Source: JBDLIL01 sp039714855 (GTDB lineage: Bacteria > Patescibacteriota > Microgenomatia > UBA1400 > PJMF01). From it: 55,502 bases of DNA. The notes under the pieces are model-generated. The model was not told the origin of the DNA. It was given only the letters and a program-made list of their open reading frames with translations, and did no database searches. The translations under genes were made by a program, and so were the position numbers. How positions within the stretch are numbered: the first letter of the stretch is position 1; each line of letters begins with the position of its first letter. Below are positions 22,693-31,028 of this stretch, in pieces. The stretch lies in the NCBI GenBank assembly GCA_039714855.1, contig JBDLIL010000001.1, positions 1-55,502 on the forward strand, read 5' to 3'.

Positions 22693-24505
22693 ACTTCTTC
22701 GCCGCCTTCACCCTCTGATCCTTGGTCAAAAGTTTTTTCCTGAGGCGTAAATTTTTGGGAGTAATTTCCAGCAGTTCATCTGGTTCTAATAAATCTATTT
22801 GCTGCTCTAGGCTAAGATCTAAAATAGCGTCCAGTGGCACACTGATGTCGGCATTGGATCTAAAATTAGTTAGCTTTTTTTGCTTAATAATATTCATCTC
22901 TATGTCTTCACGACGAACATGTAGGCCAATAAGCATGCCTTCATAAACTTCAGCACCAGGTTTGACAAAGCTCTGACCACGCTCTTGCAAAGACTCTAGT
23001 GCATAGGCTGTAACAGTGCCGGCCTCACTGGCGGTAATGGCACCACTACGCAACTTTTGCAAGTCTTTGCCTTTTTCTTGATAACCAATAAATACCGAGT
23101 TAAATAATCCATTGCCTCTAGTTTTGCTAAGAATACTAGTACGAAATCCAAGTAAATTTTTGCTGGCAATTTCAAATTGCATTCTAGCTATGCCCTTACT
23201 ATCTGTTTTGCTGTCCAACATAGTGGCGCTTCTTTTACCCAAATCTTCAATGATCGCACCCATATATTCTTGATCAATTTCAATGGATAATTCTTCATAA
23301 GGCTCTTGCAATACAGCATCAATTTCTCTAATAATTACCTCTGGCCTACCAACCTCTATTTCATAGTTTTCTCGCCTTAGTGTTTCAAGCAAAATTGCTA
23401 AATGCAATTCACCCCTACCAGCAACCATAAAACCTTGACCACTGGGATTAGTTTCTATTTTTAAACCAATATTAGTTTTGATTTCCTTTTCTAAACGCTC
23501 TTGAATTTGCCGTGCCGTGGCAGCATTGCCATCTTTGCCAGCAAAAGGAGACGAATTGGGGCCCAAATACATTCTGAGCGTTGGCTCAGTAAGCTTTATG
23601 ATTGGATAACCAGTTGGATCACTAGGATCTGCCAATGTCTGACCAATGCTAACTCCCTCTAATCCTGTAATGGCAATAATATCTCCAACTTGGCTTTCTG
23701 CTACTTCAACCCTATTTAAACCTTTGCCGGTAAATATAGAACTAATTTGTTTCTCAGCAACTCTTTCATTTTCGTTTAAGATTGCCAGTCTTTGACCCTT
23801 GCTGACTTTTCCCTGAGTCACTCTGCCAATAGCATAAACACCTTTGTAGTCATCGAAGTCTAGATTGGAAACCAACATTTTAAAAGGTAAATCGGAATTA
23901 TTTTCTGGAGCTGGAATTTCAGAATTTATTTTTTCAAATAAGGGAATTAAGTTGCCATCATCAGAAAAACTACTTGGTAATTCTTCCCAAACCTTGCCAT
24001 CTCTAGCTACAGCAAAAAGCACAGAAAAATTTAAAGCTTCTTCATTTTCTGCTAGAAGTAAAAACAATTCTTCGATTTCTGCTAAGACTTCTTTGGGTCT
24101 AGCATCATGCCTATCAATTTTATTAATTACTACTATGATTTTTAAATTTTGTTTAAGAGCCTCTTGTAAAACAAATCTAGTTTGCGGCAAAGGTCCTTCA
24201 GCTGCATCTACTACTAGCAGTGCTCCATCGGCCATACCAATTACTCGCTCGACCTCACCGGCAAAGTCAGCGTGACCCGGGGTATCAATAATATTGATCT
24301 TTGTGTCTCCATACTGCACAGCTGTATTTTTGGCCAAAATAGTAATACCCTTTTCGCGTTCTAGATCATTGCTGTCCAAAATAGTTGTCTGACTCATCTC
24401 GGCCTGATTCGCACGAAAAGTATCAGTTTGCTTCAACATAAAATCCACCAACGTAGTTTTACCGTGGTCTACATGAGCAATGATAGCAATATTTCTAATA
24501 GGCAT
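22685..24505 (-). CDS. typA: Ribosome-associated GTPase TypA/BipA
   Basis: The 606-residue protein is a translational GTPase: IIAHVDHGKTTLVDFML (G1), REKGITILAKNTA (G2), DTPGHADFAGEVERV (G3), NKIDRHDARP (G4), then the EF-Tu-like domain 2, GRGELHLAILLETLRRENYE and the TypA-specific C-terminus with RKKLLTKDQR. TypA assists ribosome assembly and stress adaptation. Start ATG at 24505; the TATAAT 15 bases upstream gives a very short leader and no ribosome binding site. It is divergent from sod. Confidence 0.97.
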   Translation of the reverse strand: MPIRNIAIIAHVDHGKTTLVDFMLKQTDTFRANQAEMSQTTILDSNDLEREKGITILAKNTAVQYGDTKINIIDTPGHADFAGEVERVIGMADGALLVVDAAEGPLPQTRFVLQEALKQNLKIIVVINKIDRHDARPKEVLAEIEELFLLLAENEEALNFSVLFAVARDGKVWEELPSSFSDDGNLIPLFEKINSEIPAPENNSDLPFKMLVSNLDFDDYKGVYAIGRVTQGKVSKGQRLAILNENERVAEKQISSIFTGKGLNRVEVAESQVGDIIAITGLEGVSIGQTLADPSDPTGYPIIKLTEPTLRMYLGPNSSPFAGKDGNAATARQIQERLEKEIKTNIGLKIETNPSGQGFMVAGRGELHLAILLETLRRENYEIEVGRPEVIIREIDAVLQEPYEELSIEIDQEYMGAIIEDLGKRSATMLDSKTDSKGIARMQFEIASKNLLGFRTSILSKTRGNGLFNSVFIGYQEKGKDLQKLRSGAITASEAGTVTAYALESLQERGQSFVKPGAEVYEGMLIGLHVRREDIEMNIIKQKKLTNFRSNADISVPLDAILDLSLEQQIDLLEPDELLEITPKNLRLRKKLLTKDQRVKAAKKLV

Positions 24506-24520
24506 AGTCAAAGACGTGCT

Positions 24521-24526
24521 ATTATA
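24521..24526 (-). promoter_or_regulatory. -10 element of typA
   Basis: TATAAT on the minus strand, 15 bases before the ATG at 24505, implying a leader of only about eight bases. Confidence 0.5.
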
Positions 24527-24556
24527 GGGTATAACTTACAAATTAAATAGGAGATT

Positions 24557-25171
24557 ATGCATACTCTACCCAAACTACCCTACTCCCTGGATGCTCTTGA
24601 ACCTCACATGGATGCTAAAACTATGGAAATCCATCATGGCAAGCATCATGCTGGCTATGTAACCAAATTAAATACTGCTCTAAAAAAATATCCAGATTTG
24701 CAAGATAAAAAACTTAAAGATTTGCTAAGTAACTTAAACGCCATTCCAAAAGAAATAAGAACGGCTGTAAGAAATAATGGCGGAGGCCATGCCAATCATT
24801 CACTGTTTTGGAACATTCTTTCTGCCGATAGCGGTGAACAACCAGGAGGCAAACTCGCCCAAGCTATTAAAAATGAACTAATGAGTTTTGAAGAGTTTAA
24901 AAAACAATTTAGTAATTTGGCTGGAGCTAGGTTTGGTAGTGGCTGGATGTGGCTGGTAGTAGACAAAGAAAAAAGACTCAAGCTTTATTCTACAGCCAAT
25001 CAAGATTCTCCACTAAGTGGAGGCCACGTACCCATACTAGGACTAGATGTTTGGGAACATGCTTATTACCTAAAATATCAAAACAAAAGACCTGATTATA
25101 TTGCAGCTTTTTGGAAAATAGTAAACTGGTCAGAAGTAGAAAAAAAATATGAAAAGGCAACAAATAAGTAA
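24557..25171 (+). CDS. sodA: Fe/Mn superoxide dismutase
   Basis: Converts superoxide to oxygen and hydrogen peroxide. The 204-residue protein has LPKLPYSLDALEPHMDAKTM, the first ligand His in HHGKHHAGYV, GGGHANHSLFW with the second His, GSGWMWLVVD and the last ligands in LGLDVWEHAYYL. The GGGHANHSLFW wording leans to the Mn type, but metal use cannot be read reliably. AGGAGA precedes the ATG. It implies exposure to oxygen, which is notable in a CPR genome. Confidence 0.96.
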   Translation: MHTLPKLPYSLDALEPHMDAKTMEIHHGKHHAGYVTKLNTALKKYPDLQDKKLKDLLSNLNAIPKEIRTAVRNNGGGHANHSLFWNILSADSGEQPGGKLAQAIKNELMSFEEFKKQFSNLAGARFGSGWMWLVVDKEKRLKLYSTANQDSPLSGGHVPILGLDVWEHAYYLKYQNKRPDYIAAFWKIVNWSEVEKKYEKATNK

Positions 25172-25240
25172 AAAAAATCTACAGAATTTGAAAACAAAGT
25201 TTTTTGCCTTTGAATTCTCAAAATTTTCATATTATCTTCT

Positions 25241-25270
25241 TTGACATCATACTCAAGAAGCGTCTATACT
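25241..25270 (+). promoter_or_regulatory. Sigma-70-type promoter
   Basis: TTGACA (25241-25246) and TATACT (25265-25270) are separated by 18 bases, close to consensus. Transcription would start near 25277, after the ATG at 25273, so the ATG at 25288 is the better start for the gene downstream. Confidence 0.7.
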
Positions 25271-25287
25271 GGATGTCATCCAGAAAT

Positions 25288-25842
25288 ATGAAAATTTTAG
25301 TCCGACTATACCTGTCGTTAGAAAAACTATTTACAAATCCCGTAGCTTGGTCTGCTGAGCAACCATGGGGAATTAGGATGATTTTTGTGCTTATTACTCT
25401 GCCCTTAATTGCTACTAGCAGCATTGTAGTACACGAAAGTTTGGAAGGTGGATCTTCAGAACAAATCAGAGAACTATTAAGTGACAATAAACAGCAAATC
25501 AGTAACTTAAAAGAGGCCTATAAAAAAGATAGCGAAAAACAATTACAAAAAATCGAAGAACTCAATCAAGATATTGATAAATTAAAAATGATAGTCAGTC
25601 AATCATCTCCCAGAGTACTTGGCAGTAGTGAGGAAGAACAAACAAAAATGATTTACGTTTCTAGCAACTTAGAAGAAGTTGAGGTATTGGCCCAAGCTCA
25701 AGAAGGAGCTGAAAAAATTGGTGTTCTACCCGCTAATTCACTTTATTTTTATCTACAAAAACAAGATAGCTGGTATCAAATAGAAATTGATAACAATATA
25801 ACTGGATGGATAAATGACAAATTTGTTATTAAATTTCCCTAA
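25288..25842 (+). CDS. Membrane protein with coiled coil and SH3-like domain
   Basis: A 184-residue protein from the chosen start. It has a membrane helix (IRMIFVLITLPLIATSSIVV), a coiled coil of about 70 residues (LLSDNKQQISNLKEAYKKD and on to IDKLKMIV) and a C-terminal bacterial SH3-like domain (MIYVSSNLEEVEVLAQAQ ... WYQIEIDNNITGWINDKFV). Such domains often bind cell-wall peptides. The frame extends upstream to 25204, but the promoter position rules out the longer forms. It overlaps the next gene by 29 bases. Confidence 0.7.
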   Translation: MKILVRLYLSLEKLFTNPVAWSAEQPWGIRMIFVLITLPLIATSSIVVHESLEGGSSEQIRELLSDNKQQISNLKEAYKKDSEKQLQKIEELNQDIDKLKMIVSQSSPRVLGSSEEEQTKMIYVSSNLEEVEVLAQAQEGAEKIGVLPANSLYFYLQKQDSWYQIEIDNNITGWINDKFVIKFP

Positions 25843-26773
25843 GAGGATAAGTTCTTTTCCTGCTAAAAAGGCAATGAAGCTGTGTTTGTTGTTTTACAAC
25901 TCCGTTCTAATTTTTATTTTTATCACTGTGGGCATACTGGGTAATAATTTTGACAATTTTGCTCCAGCGCTATTACTACTACCAGTAGGAATTTACTTCG
26001 CAATTTCCCTAAGCAGCAAAATTAGCAAAATCTCCGTAATTGCAAAACACCACAGCTTGGGAAAAATAAAAAATGCCCTATATTTTTATAGTTTGTTAAT
26101 TACTATCTTGCTGATAATTTCTACGGTAATTTATAGTTCCAACTTTTTACAGCTGTTATTTACTCTCATATTTTTACCATTTTTATTCTACTTCCTCAAT
26201 GATTCCTACGATCATAAAAAAATAAAACAAAATTTTCTTTTTCTAGTTAACAATAAGAGTCAAAATTACCAAGCTCCAGTGAAAGATTTGCCTACTATAA
26301 TCGATAAAGAAAATCAACAAATAATAGCTACAAACACCAAAAGTGAAGCTGTTCAGCTAGAAGAAATTACTGAAGACAAGGCTCAAATCAGAGATTATAG
26401 TAGACGAAAATTTCTGAAAATAGTAGGCGGTAGTGGCTTTAGCCTGGTAGTAATGATGTTTTTAATGCCACAAAAAGCTAGTGCTTCATTCTTTGGCAGT
26501 AATCCTGCCCCTGGGTTAGTAAGTATCAAGGATAGTAGTGGCATAAAAATAGACCCAGCAGAAAAAACTCCCACTGATGGTTATACTATTAGTGAAATTG
26601 ATGATGCTAGCAGCCCTAGCTATTATGGGTTTATTCATAAAGATGGAGCCTGGTATATTGCCAAAGAAAGTAGTGCTGGCGCCTATAGATATATAGCCGG
26701 ATCTAGCGATTTTAGCACTAGTTGGACGGGCAGAGCTGGCCTAAGCTATGACTATTTCGACACTGTTTTTTAA
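25814..26773 (+). CDS. Polytopic protein with internal Tat signal and phage-like C-terminal domain
   Basis: The 319-residue protein has four membrane helices at about 22-43, 48-68, 89-108 and 110-128, then a cytoplasmic loop. At 196-202 lies SRRKFLK, a textbook twin-arginine motif, followed by a hydrophobic stretch (about 203-219) and ASA. The remaining 95 residues (KDSSGIKIDPAEKTPTDGYT, SPSYYGFIHKDGAWYI, YRYIAGSSDFSTSWTGRAGL, SYDYFDTVF) read like a domain common in phage tail or collar proteins. The layout resembles actinobacterial Rieske proteins, where Sec inserts the first helices and Tat the last. Tat genes are at 47.9-54.0 kb. An ATG at 25874 is an alternative start. Confidence 0.7.
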   Translation: MTNLLLNFPKRISSFPAKKAMKLCLLFYNSVLIFIFITVGILGNNFDNFAPALLLLPVGIYFAISLSSKISKISVIAKHHSLGKIKNALYFYSLLITILLIISTVIYSSNFLQLLFTLIFLPFLFYFLNDSYDHKKIKQNFLFLVNNKSQNYQAPVKDLPTIIDKENQQIIATNTKSEAVQLEEITEDKAQIRDYSRRKFLKIVGGSGFSLVVMMFLMPQKASASFFGSNPAPGLVSIKDSSGIKIDPAEKTPTDGYTISEIDDASSPSYYGFIHKDGAWYIAKESSAGAYRYIAGSSDFSTSWTGRAGLSYDYFDTVF

Positions 26774-26804
26774 ATTTACTGCTTGTCTAATATTTAATAT
26801 TTAG

Positions 26805-26810
26805 TAAGAT
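26805..26810 (+). promoter_or_regulatory. -10 element, leaderless arrangement
   Basis: TAAGAT lies seven bases before the ATG at 26818, inside an AT-rich stretch related to the 14-bp repeats at 6.9 kb. Confidence 0.35.
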
Positions 26811-26817
26811 AAAAATT

Positions 26818-27294
26818 ATGAAAATTCCCAAGGAGTATTCTCTTATTTCTATAGTGGGATTATTCTTATTGGCGTATTTACTAGATGCAATAGTTGATCC
26901 ACTCACTTTGCCATTGAAAACTCCCTATCATTTTCTTCAGTCTGAATACATGCTGCAATATCCATTTACTTCAGCATCTTTAATTATTAAAAGCATTGCT
27001 TTATTTTTCTCACCACTTTGGATAATGTCTCTTGTGAGTCAGCGTAGCGTGGCCAAGGCTAGCGTATTACTGATTTTAGCTAGCTTGATGCAACTATATG
27101 CCTTGCAAGAAGTAGCCACCAAAGCTGGCCTCATTCCTCTAGAGTGGTCACTATCACTATCACTAGCAGGAGTAGCACTACTGCTACCCGCGATTATTTT
27201 CTTCATTAGGGGCTTACTACTTACAGCCCACCAAAATATCAGCAATGTCAAAATGGAAGAGGCAATAAAACAAGCTCAGCGAGAGGAAGAATAG
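26818..27294 (+). CDS. Hypothetical membrane protein, four helices
   Basis: A 158-residue protein with about four hydrophobic segments (ISIVGLFLLAYLLDAIV, SLIIKSIALFFSPLWIMSL, ASVLLILASLMQLYAL, LSLAGVALLLPAIIFFIRGL) and a charged C-terminal tail KMEEAIKQAQREEE. No family was recognised. It lies between the Tat-signal protein and the phage-like operon, with which it converges. Confidence 0.6.
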   Translation: MKIPKEYSLISIVGLFLLAYLLDAIVDPLTLPLKTPYHFLQSEYMLQYPFTSASLIIKSIALFFSPLWIMSLVSQRSVAKASVLLILASLMQLYALQEVATKAGLIPLEWSLSLSLAGVALLLPAIIFFIRGLLLTAHQNISNVKMEEAIKQAQREEE

Positions 27295-27310
27295 AGTAAG
27301 TATTTTTTGA

Positions 27311-28168
27311 TTATTTGTGGACTTTGAGAATTTCCATCATGTCTTGGTGACGAGTTTTACTAGCTTCTTTAGACTTCACAGTTTCGTACAAAGATTCTAA
27401 GCTTTGTTTATTTTTAGATATTTCTGCAGAATCTTCACTCTCAGCAACAATCTCTTCTTTTTTTCTAATAAGCTTAATGAGTAAGGCTATTTCTTGCTCA
27501 TCTTTGCTAACTTTTGCTTTTAATTCACCTAAACTGTGCTGTTGTGCTTCCTCAACAGTGACGGGGTTGGTAGGTCTAGCCATACCACCATTCCTTATTG
27601 CAGTTAATTTAGCTGCAGAAACACTTTTAACAGTTTTTACCTTAGAAGTAGCTGTCTTTTTTTTGGATTTACCAGATGTTGATTTAGATGATTTTTTCTC
27701 ACTTGAAGTAGGTTTGTCTTTAGCCGAAACCTTGGCCTTGCTAGTTTTTAGCTTGCCAGGCTTACCTGAAACAGAGTCTTGAATCGGAGCAATAAATTTT
27801 TTTAATAGTTTGTCTTTCAATACCTCAGACAATTTTTCTCTAATATTTTTGCGCGCAACATCATCTGACTCTCTTAAACTAAAATCATTAGCACTAAATT
27901 CTTGTTTGACTTCATCATCGCCTACCTTAATAGTCCAACTTATCTCATGTATATCTTTATTTTTATCCGTTACAAGCAGGTATTGTGCTGAGGCGATAAA
28001 TTTTTCTAAAATTCTTACTTCAATTAGCTTTTTTATTTTTTCTCCGACACTTTCCTCTTCCAATTGATCAAAGTTCTTTATTTCAAGATCCTGAGCAGTA
28101 AATTTACGAGTAATTTTAGCGTCCCCAATTTTTATTGTCCAACTGATTTCACTAATAGACTTACTCAT
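27311..28168 (-). CDS. Protein with a duplicated N-terminal domain, Lys-rich linker and coiled coil
   Basis: A 285-residue protein of unknown family. Two homologous units occupy about 7-59 and 75-127; each begins EISWTIK(I/V)GD and ends in (L)(L/E)KFIA. A Lys/Ser/Thr-rich linker (KKSSKSTSGKSKKKTATSK) follows, and the C-terminal 80 residues look like a coiled coil (ELKAKVSKDEQEIALLIKLI). There is no signal peptide. It is the last gene of a tightly packed operon with large phage-tail-like proteins, and its ATG overlaps the previous stop (ATGA). A structural or adaptor role in that operon is possible. Confidence 0.65.
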   Translation of the reverse strand: MSKSISEISWTIKIGDAKITRKFTAQDLEIKNFDQLEEESVGEKIKKLIEVRILEKFIASAQYLLVTDKNKDIHEISWTIKVGDDEVKQEFSANDFSLRESDDVARKNIREKLSEVLKDKLLKKFIAPIQDSVSGKPGKLKTSKAKVSAKDKPTSSEKKSSKSTSGKSKKKTATSKVKTVKSVSAAKLTAIRNGGMARPTNPVTVEEAQQHSLGELKAKVSKDEQEIALLIKLIRKKEEIVAESEDSAEISKNKQSLESLYETVKSKEASKTRHQDMMEILKVHK

Positions 28169-28350
28169 GAGTCAACTCCCTTTGAATCTATAACTATTTT
28201 CTTGGAAATATCGGCCTTTTTTTTCAAACCCTTGATAAGTCCTTTATACTCGGCTATAGTGGCTTCTTCTTTTTCTATCAAATCCTCAAACATTTCAATA
28301 TTTTGCCGGCATTTTTTTATGCCTTGTTTTAGTGCTTTAGGATCGTACAT
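28165..28350 (-). CDS. Small coiled-coil protein in the phage-like operon
   Basis: A 61-residue helical protein (LKQGIKKCRQNIEMFEDLIE, EATIAEYKGLIKGLKKKA). Its ATG comes two bases after the stop of the 843-residue protein and its TGA overlaps the ATG of the next gene, so translation is coupled. No family was recognised. Its size and place recall small chaperone-like or accessory proteins of phage structural operons, but that is only an analogy. Confidence 0.65.
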   Translation of the reverse strand: MYDPKALKQGIKKCRQNIEMFEDLIEKEEATIAEYKGLIKGLKKKADISKKIVIDSKGVDS

Positions 28351-28352
28351 GA

Positions 28353-30884
28353 TTAGATGTCGTAGATTGTATCAGTTGTTCTGATAGTTGCAATAGACTG
28401 ACTAGTTCCAGTAGTCTGACCATCCACCTCAAAAGGCTTTATTGGTGTGGTATTAGCAACATTTCGCACCCTAGTCCTAAAATCCAGAGTACTTACATAG
28501 ACAATTGAAGCACTAGCAGTAGAAGTGGCAGCATACTGATCAATTAGTGGTACATAGATATAGTCACTACTAGCAGCTGGCACAATTGGTACGCAATTTA
28601 TCTCAACTGTATTACCACTCGTAGCACTTGTAAAAGCTTTAGTAACGGTTATTTGGGTATCACTATCGACTGACGCCACATACCTTACCTCACTTTGAGT
28701 AGAATTATATACCAAATCTCCTCTTTTTAATGCCGCAGTAAATCCACCAGTACTATATTGCACTGTAGTGGTAGTGCCGCCTGTGGCTGTAAAAGCTGCA
28801 AAGTTAGCTAGAGTAAAGCGACCAGTGCTACCCGCACCACCATTGTTTGCCCAAGAACTAAACCTGATTCGATAATCTTGGTTATCAGTGGCATCTACGA
28901 TTCTCACTACCCCCCCAGCAGATTTACCTGGAGTATCAGCAGTAGCAGCAATAGTAATATCTAGAGTGGCATCACCAATTGCTTCTCCGCCGTAAGCTAC
29001 GTATTCAGTTTTCTTCACACTGCCACTAGATGCAGTTAGCCTAAACATTGCCACCCTATCATCGGTGGTAGTCGCCTCACTTGTCCCTGTCAGGTTAGTA
29101 ACTGTGAGGGTAATAGTAGTTGGCCTTTCCCGTACCGTACCTGTAGCGTCAATTAATTGGAATGAGTTCTCATCTGCACTTAGATAGTTTGTTAGTAATA
29201 CTCCTCTAGCACCAAAGAAGGTCCCACCAGCAAAGGTGCCAAAAGGAGATTGTTTACTAGGTGTAAAGGTAGTAGCCGCTGTATCTGGAGTGAGACTTCC
29301 TGCGCCAGCATCCTGTGAGGTGATGGCGTAAGAAGTACTAAATGTCCCCCTGGCATCCCTCAATAAAAGAACTTTATTGGTAGTATCATGAGAAATTACT
29401 ACTCCAGTGGCTCCGGAAGTAGCTTGCACCACGTTATCTCCTTCAGCGATGGTGCCTCCAGAAACAGTACCTGAATATTTCAGATAAACTTCAGCCCCAA
29501 TATATGCTTCCCCATTAATTCCATCTAGATCATTAGTGGTTTCACCATTTCTGGTAGCGTATTTACACCACTCATAAACTTCTGTCAAAGGATTCTCTTG
29601 ACAATCAATGGTGACGCCATAATACTCATTAGTCCCATCATCATCAATATCAGCAGTAGCAGCCGTAAAACTCACAGTGGGCACAGTGTTATTGGTGTAC
29701 CAAGTTGATAAAGCTGGACCTTGATCGGCAGGCGCACTTGTATTTTTGGTGGCTGAGCCAGTTGCATCTACATCTGTTATCGTCTCTGCCGCTGTACTAA
29801 AGGCAGTCTGCGGATCACCTATCGGATAATAGTGAAGTGTATATGTTGGACTAGAACCAGAAATTAAAGTAAGGATTCCTCTTGCTTCAGACGTTCCCCC
29901 CAGAATTTCATTGCCAACAGTAAAATCGTCTGTGGCTACAGCTGTGGTAGTAATAGATTTGGTCCCAGTGGTGTTATTTAGATCAGAAGAGGCTGAAAGA
30001 GGCACAGGATTACGTCCACCGGATGTATTAGAAGCTTGCAGCTCAAAATTATCATAAAGAGTATTGCCTTTGCGCACAAAAGCTGTCACATAACCGCTAT
30101 CAATAATAGGATTAGATGCAGTAGTGTAATCTCTGATAAAAATACACCTATCATAGGTGCTCTCACTCCACCAATCTTGGGTAGTGTCATTGATGGCTGT
30201 TACCCTAGTTCTATCACCATCGGTGGCAACAGTCCCTTGATAAAAGTAAACGTGAGTGTCGGCTTCGATAGGAGTCACTGTGTAGAAATTAGCCCAAATT
30301 TGCTCACCTGTGGTGGCAGTAGCAGATTGAGCAGATGTGTGTACATTACAAACAAGATCTTGTGCACTATCAAATGAATTGGTGTCAGCATTACTGTCAG
30401 GTCTAATAACTAGATAGTCAGTGCTACCACTAAAATTAATCACCTCCAACAAGGTCCCTGTGTCAGCAACGGTTTGACCTACAATGTCATTACCTACATC
30501 CGCTGCAACAATGGCACCACCGGAAGTAACGGGAGCAACCACTATCCCGATCGTTCCACTTCCAGTTCCAGTCAGAGGATTTCTGGTCCAACCACTGGTT
30601 TTTAGAGCTCCACCAGTAATGTGCTGCATGCAATCGTAAGTGATATACCAGGGATCTAAGTCACCAGCATCGATAATACCAATGGTGTACTCCACTGGAG
30701 TCTGGGCAGACATCACCGAACCATCATCCATTTGGATACTTTCATCCATCAAGTCCGCTAGGGCAGAGTAAACATCATTGATATCTTGAGTCCCTGTAGT
30801 GCTACCCGTCCAGGTAAGTGATTTTTGTCTATTTTCTCCAAGGTATGAAACGGTAATATCGCCACCGAGAATTGTATCAGACAT
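28353..30884 (-). CDS. Large beta-rich phage structural-like protein, 843 residues
   Basis: The protein is rich in Thr, Ser, Ala, Gly and Asp, with few Lys, and has no signal peptide or membrane helix. It starts MSDTILGGDITVSYLGE followed by DINDVYSALADLMDESIQMD, a style seen in phage virion proteins. Many beta-repeats follow, with segments such as GNEILGGTSEARGILTLISG and GDNVVQATSGATGVVISHD that resemble each other (value, then GxT/SxAxGxxxxxx), and GDLVYNSTQSEVRYVASVDS. The composition suggests a fibre or tail-surface protein. AGAGGGA precedes its ATG. The comparison with phages is by eye; no terminase, portal or capsid gene is in the window. Confidence 0.6.
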   Translation of the reverse strand: MSDTILGGDITVSYLGENRQKSLTWTGSTTGTQDINDVYSALADLMDESIQMDDGSVMSAQTPVEYTIGIIDAGDLDPWYITYDCMQHITGGALKTSGWTRNPLTGTGSGTIGIVVAPVTSGGAIVAADVGNDIVGQTVADTGTLLEVINFSGSTDYLVIRPDSNADTNSFDSAQDLVCNVHTSAQSATATTGEQIWANFYTVTPIEADTHVYFYQGTVATDGDRTRVTAINDTTQDWWSESTYDRCIFIRDYTTASNPIIDSGYVTAFVRKGNTLYDNFELQASNTSGGRNPVPLSASSDLNNTTGTKSITTTAVATDDFTVGNEILGGTSEARGILTLISGSSPTYTLHYYPIGDPQTAFSTAAETITDVDATGSATKNTSAPADQGPALSTWYTNNTVPTVSFTAATADIDDDGTNEYYGVTIDCQENPLTEVYEWCKYATRNGETTNDLDGINGEAYIGAEVYLKYSGTVSGGTIAEGDNVVQATSGATGVVISHDTTNKVLLLRDARGTFSTSYAITSQDAGAGSLTPDTAATTFTPSKQSPFGTFAGGTFFGARGVLLTNYLSADENSFQLIDATGTVRERPTTITLTVTNLTGTSEATTTDDRVAMFRLTASSGSVKKTEYVAYGGEAIGDATLDITIAATADTPGKSAGGVVRIVDATDNQDYRIRFSSWANNGGAGSTGRFTLANFAAFTATGGTTTTVQYSTGGFTAALKRGDLVYNSTQSEVRYVASVDSDTQITVTKAFTSATSGNTVEINCVPIVPAASSDYIYVPLIDQYAATSTASASIVYVSTLDFRTRVRNVANTTPIKPFEVDGQTTGTSQSIATIRTTDTIYDI

Positions 30885-31028
30885 AATTATTTCCCTCTTT
30901 AATTTAGGTCTTTAGATAAATTTGATAATTAAATACTATCATTTCCAGCATACTAAGTGCAACAAGCTAGTTTGAATTCTTTACCACAAGATATTGGTTT
31001 CAGTTTGGTAGCTAGGTGACAAGTCTAT

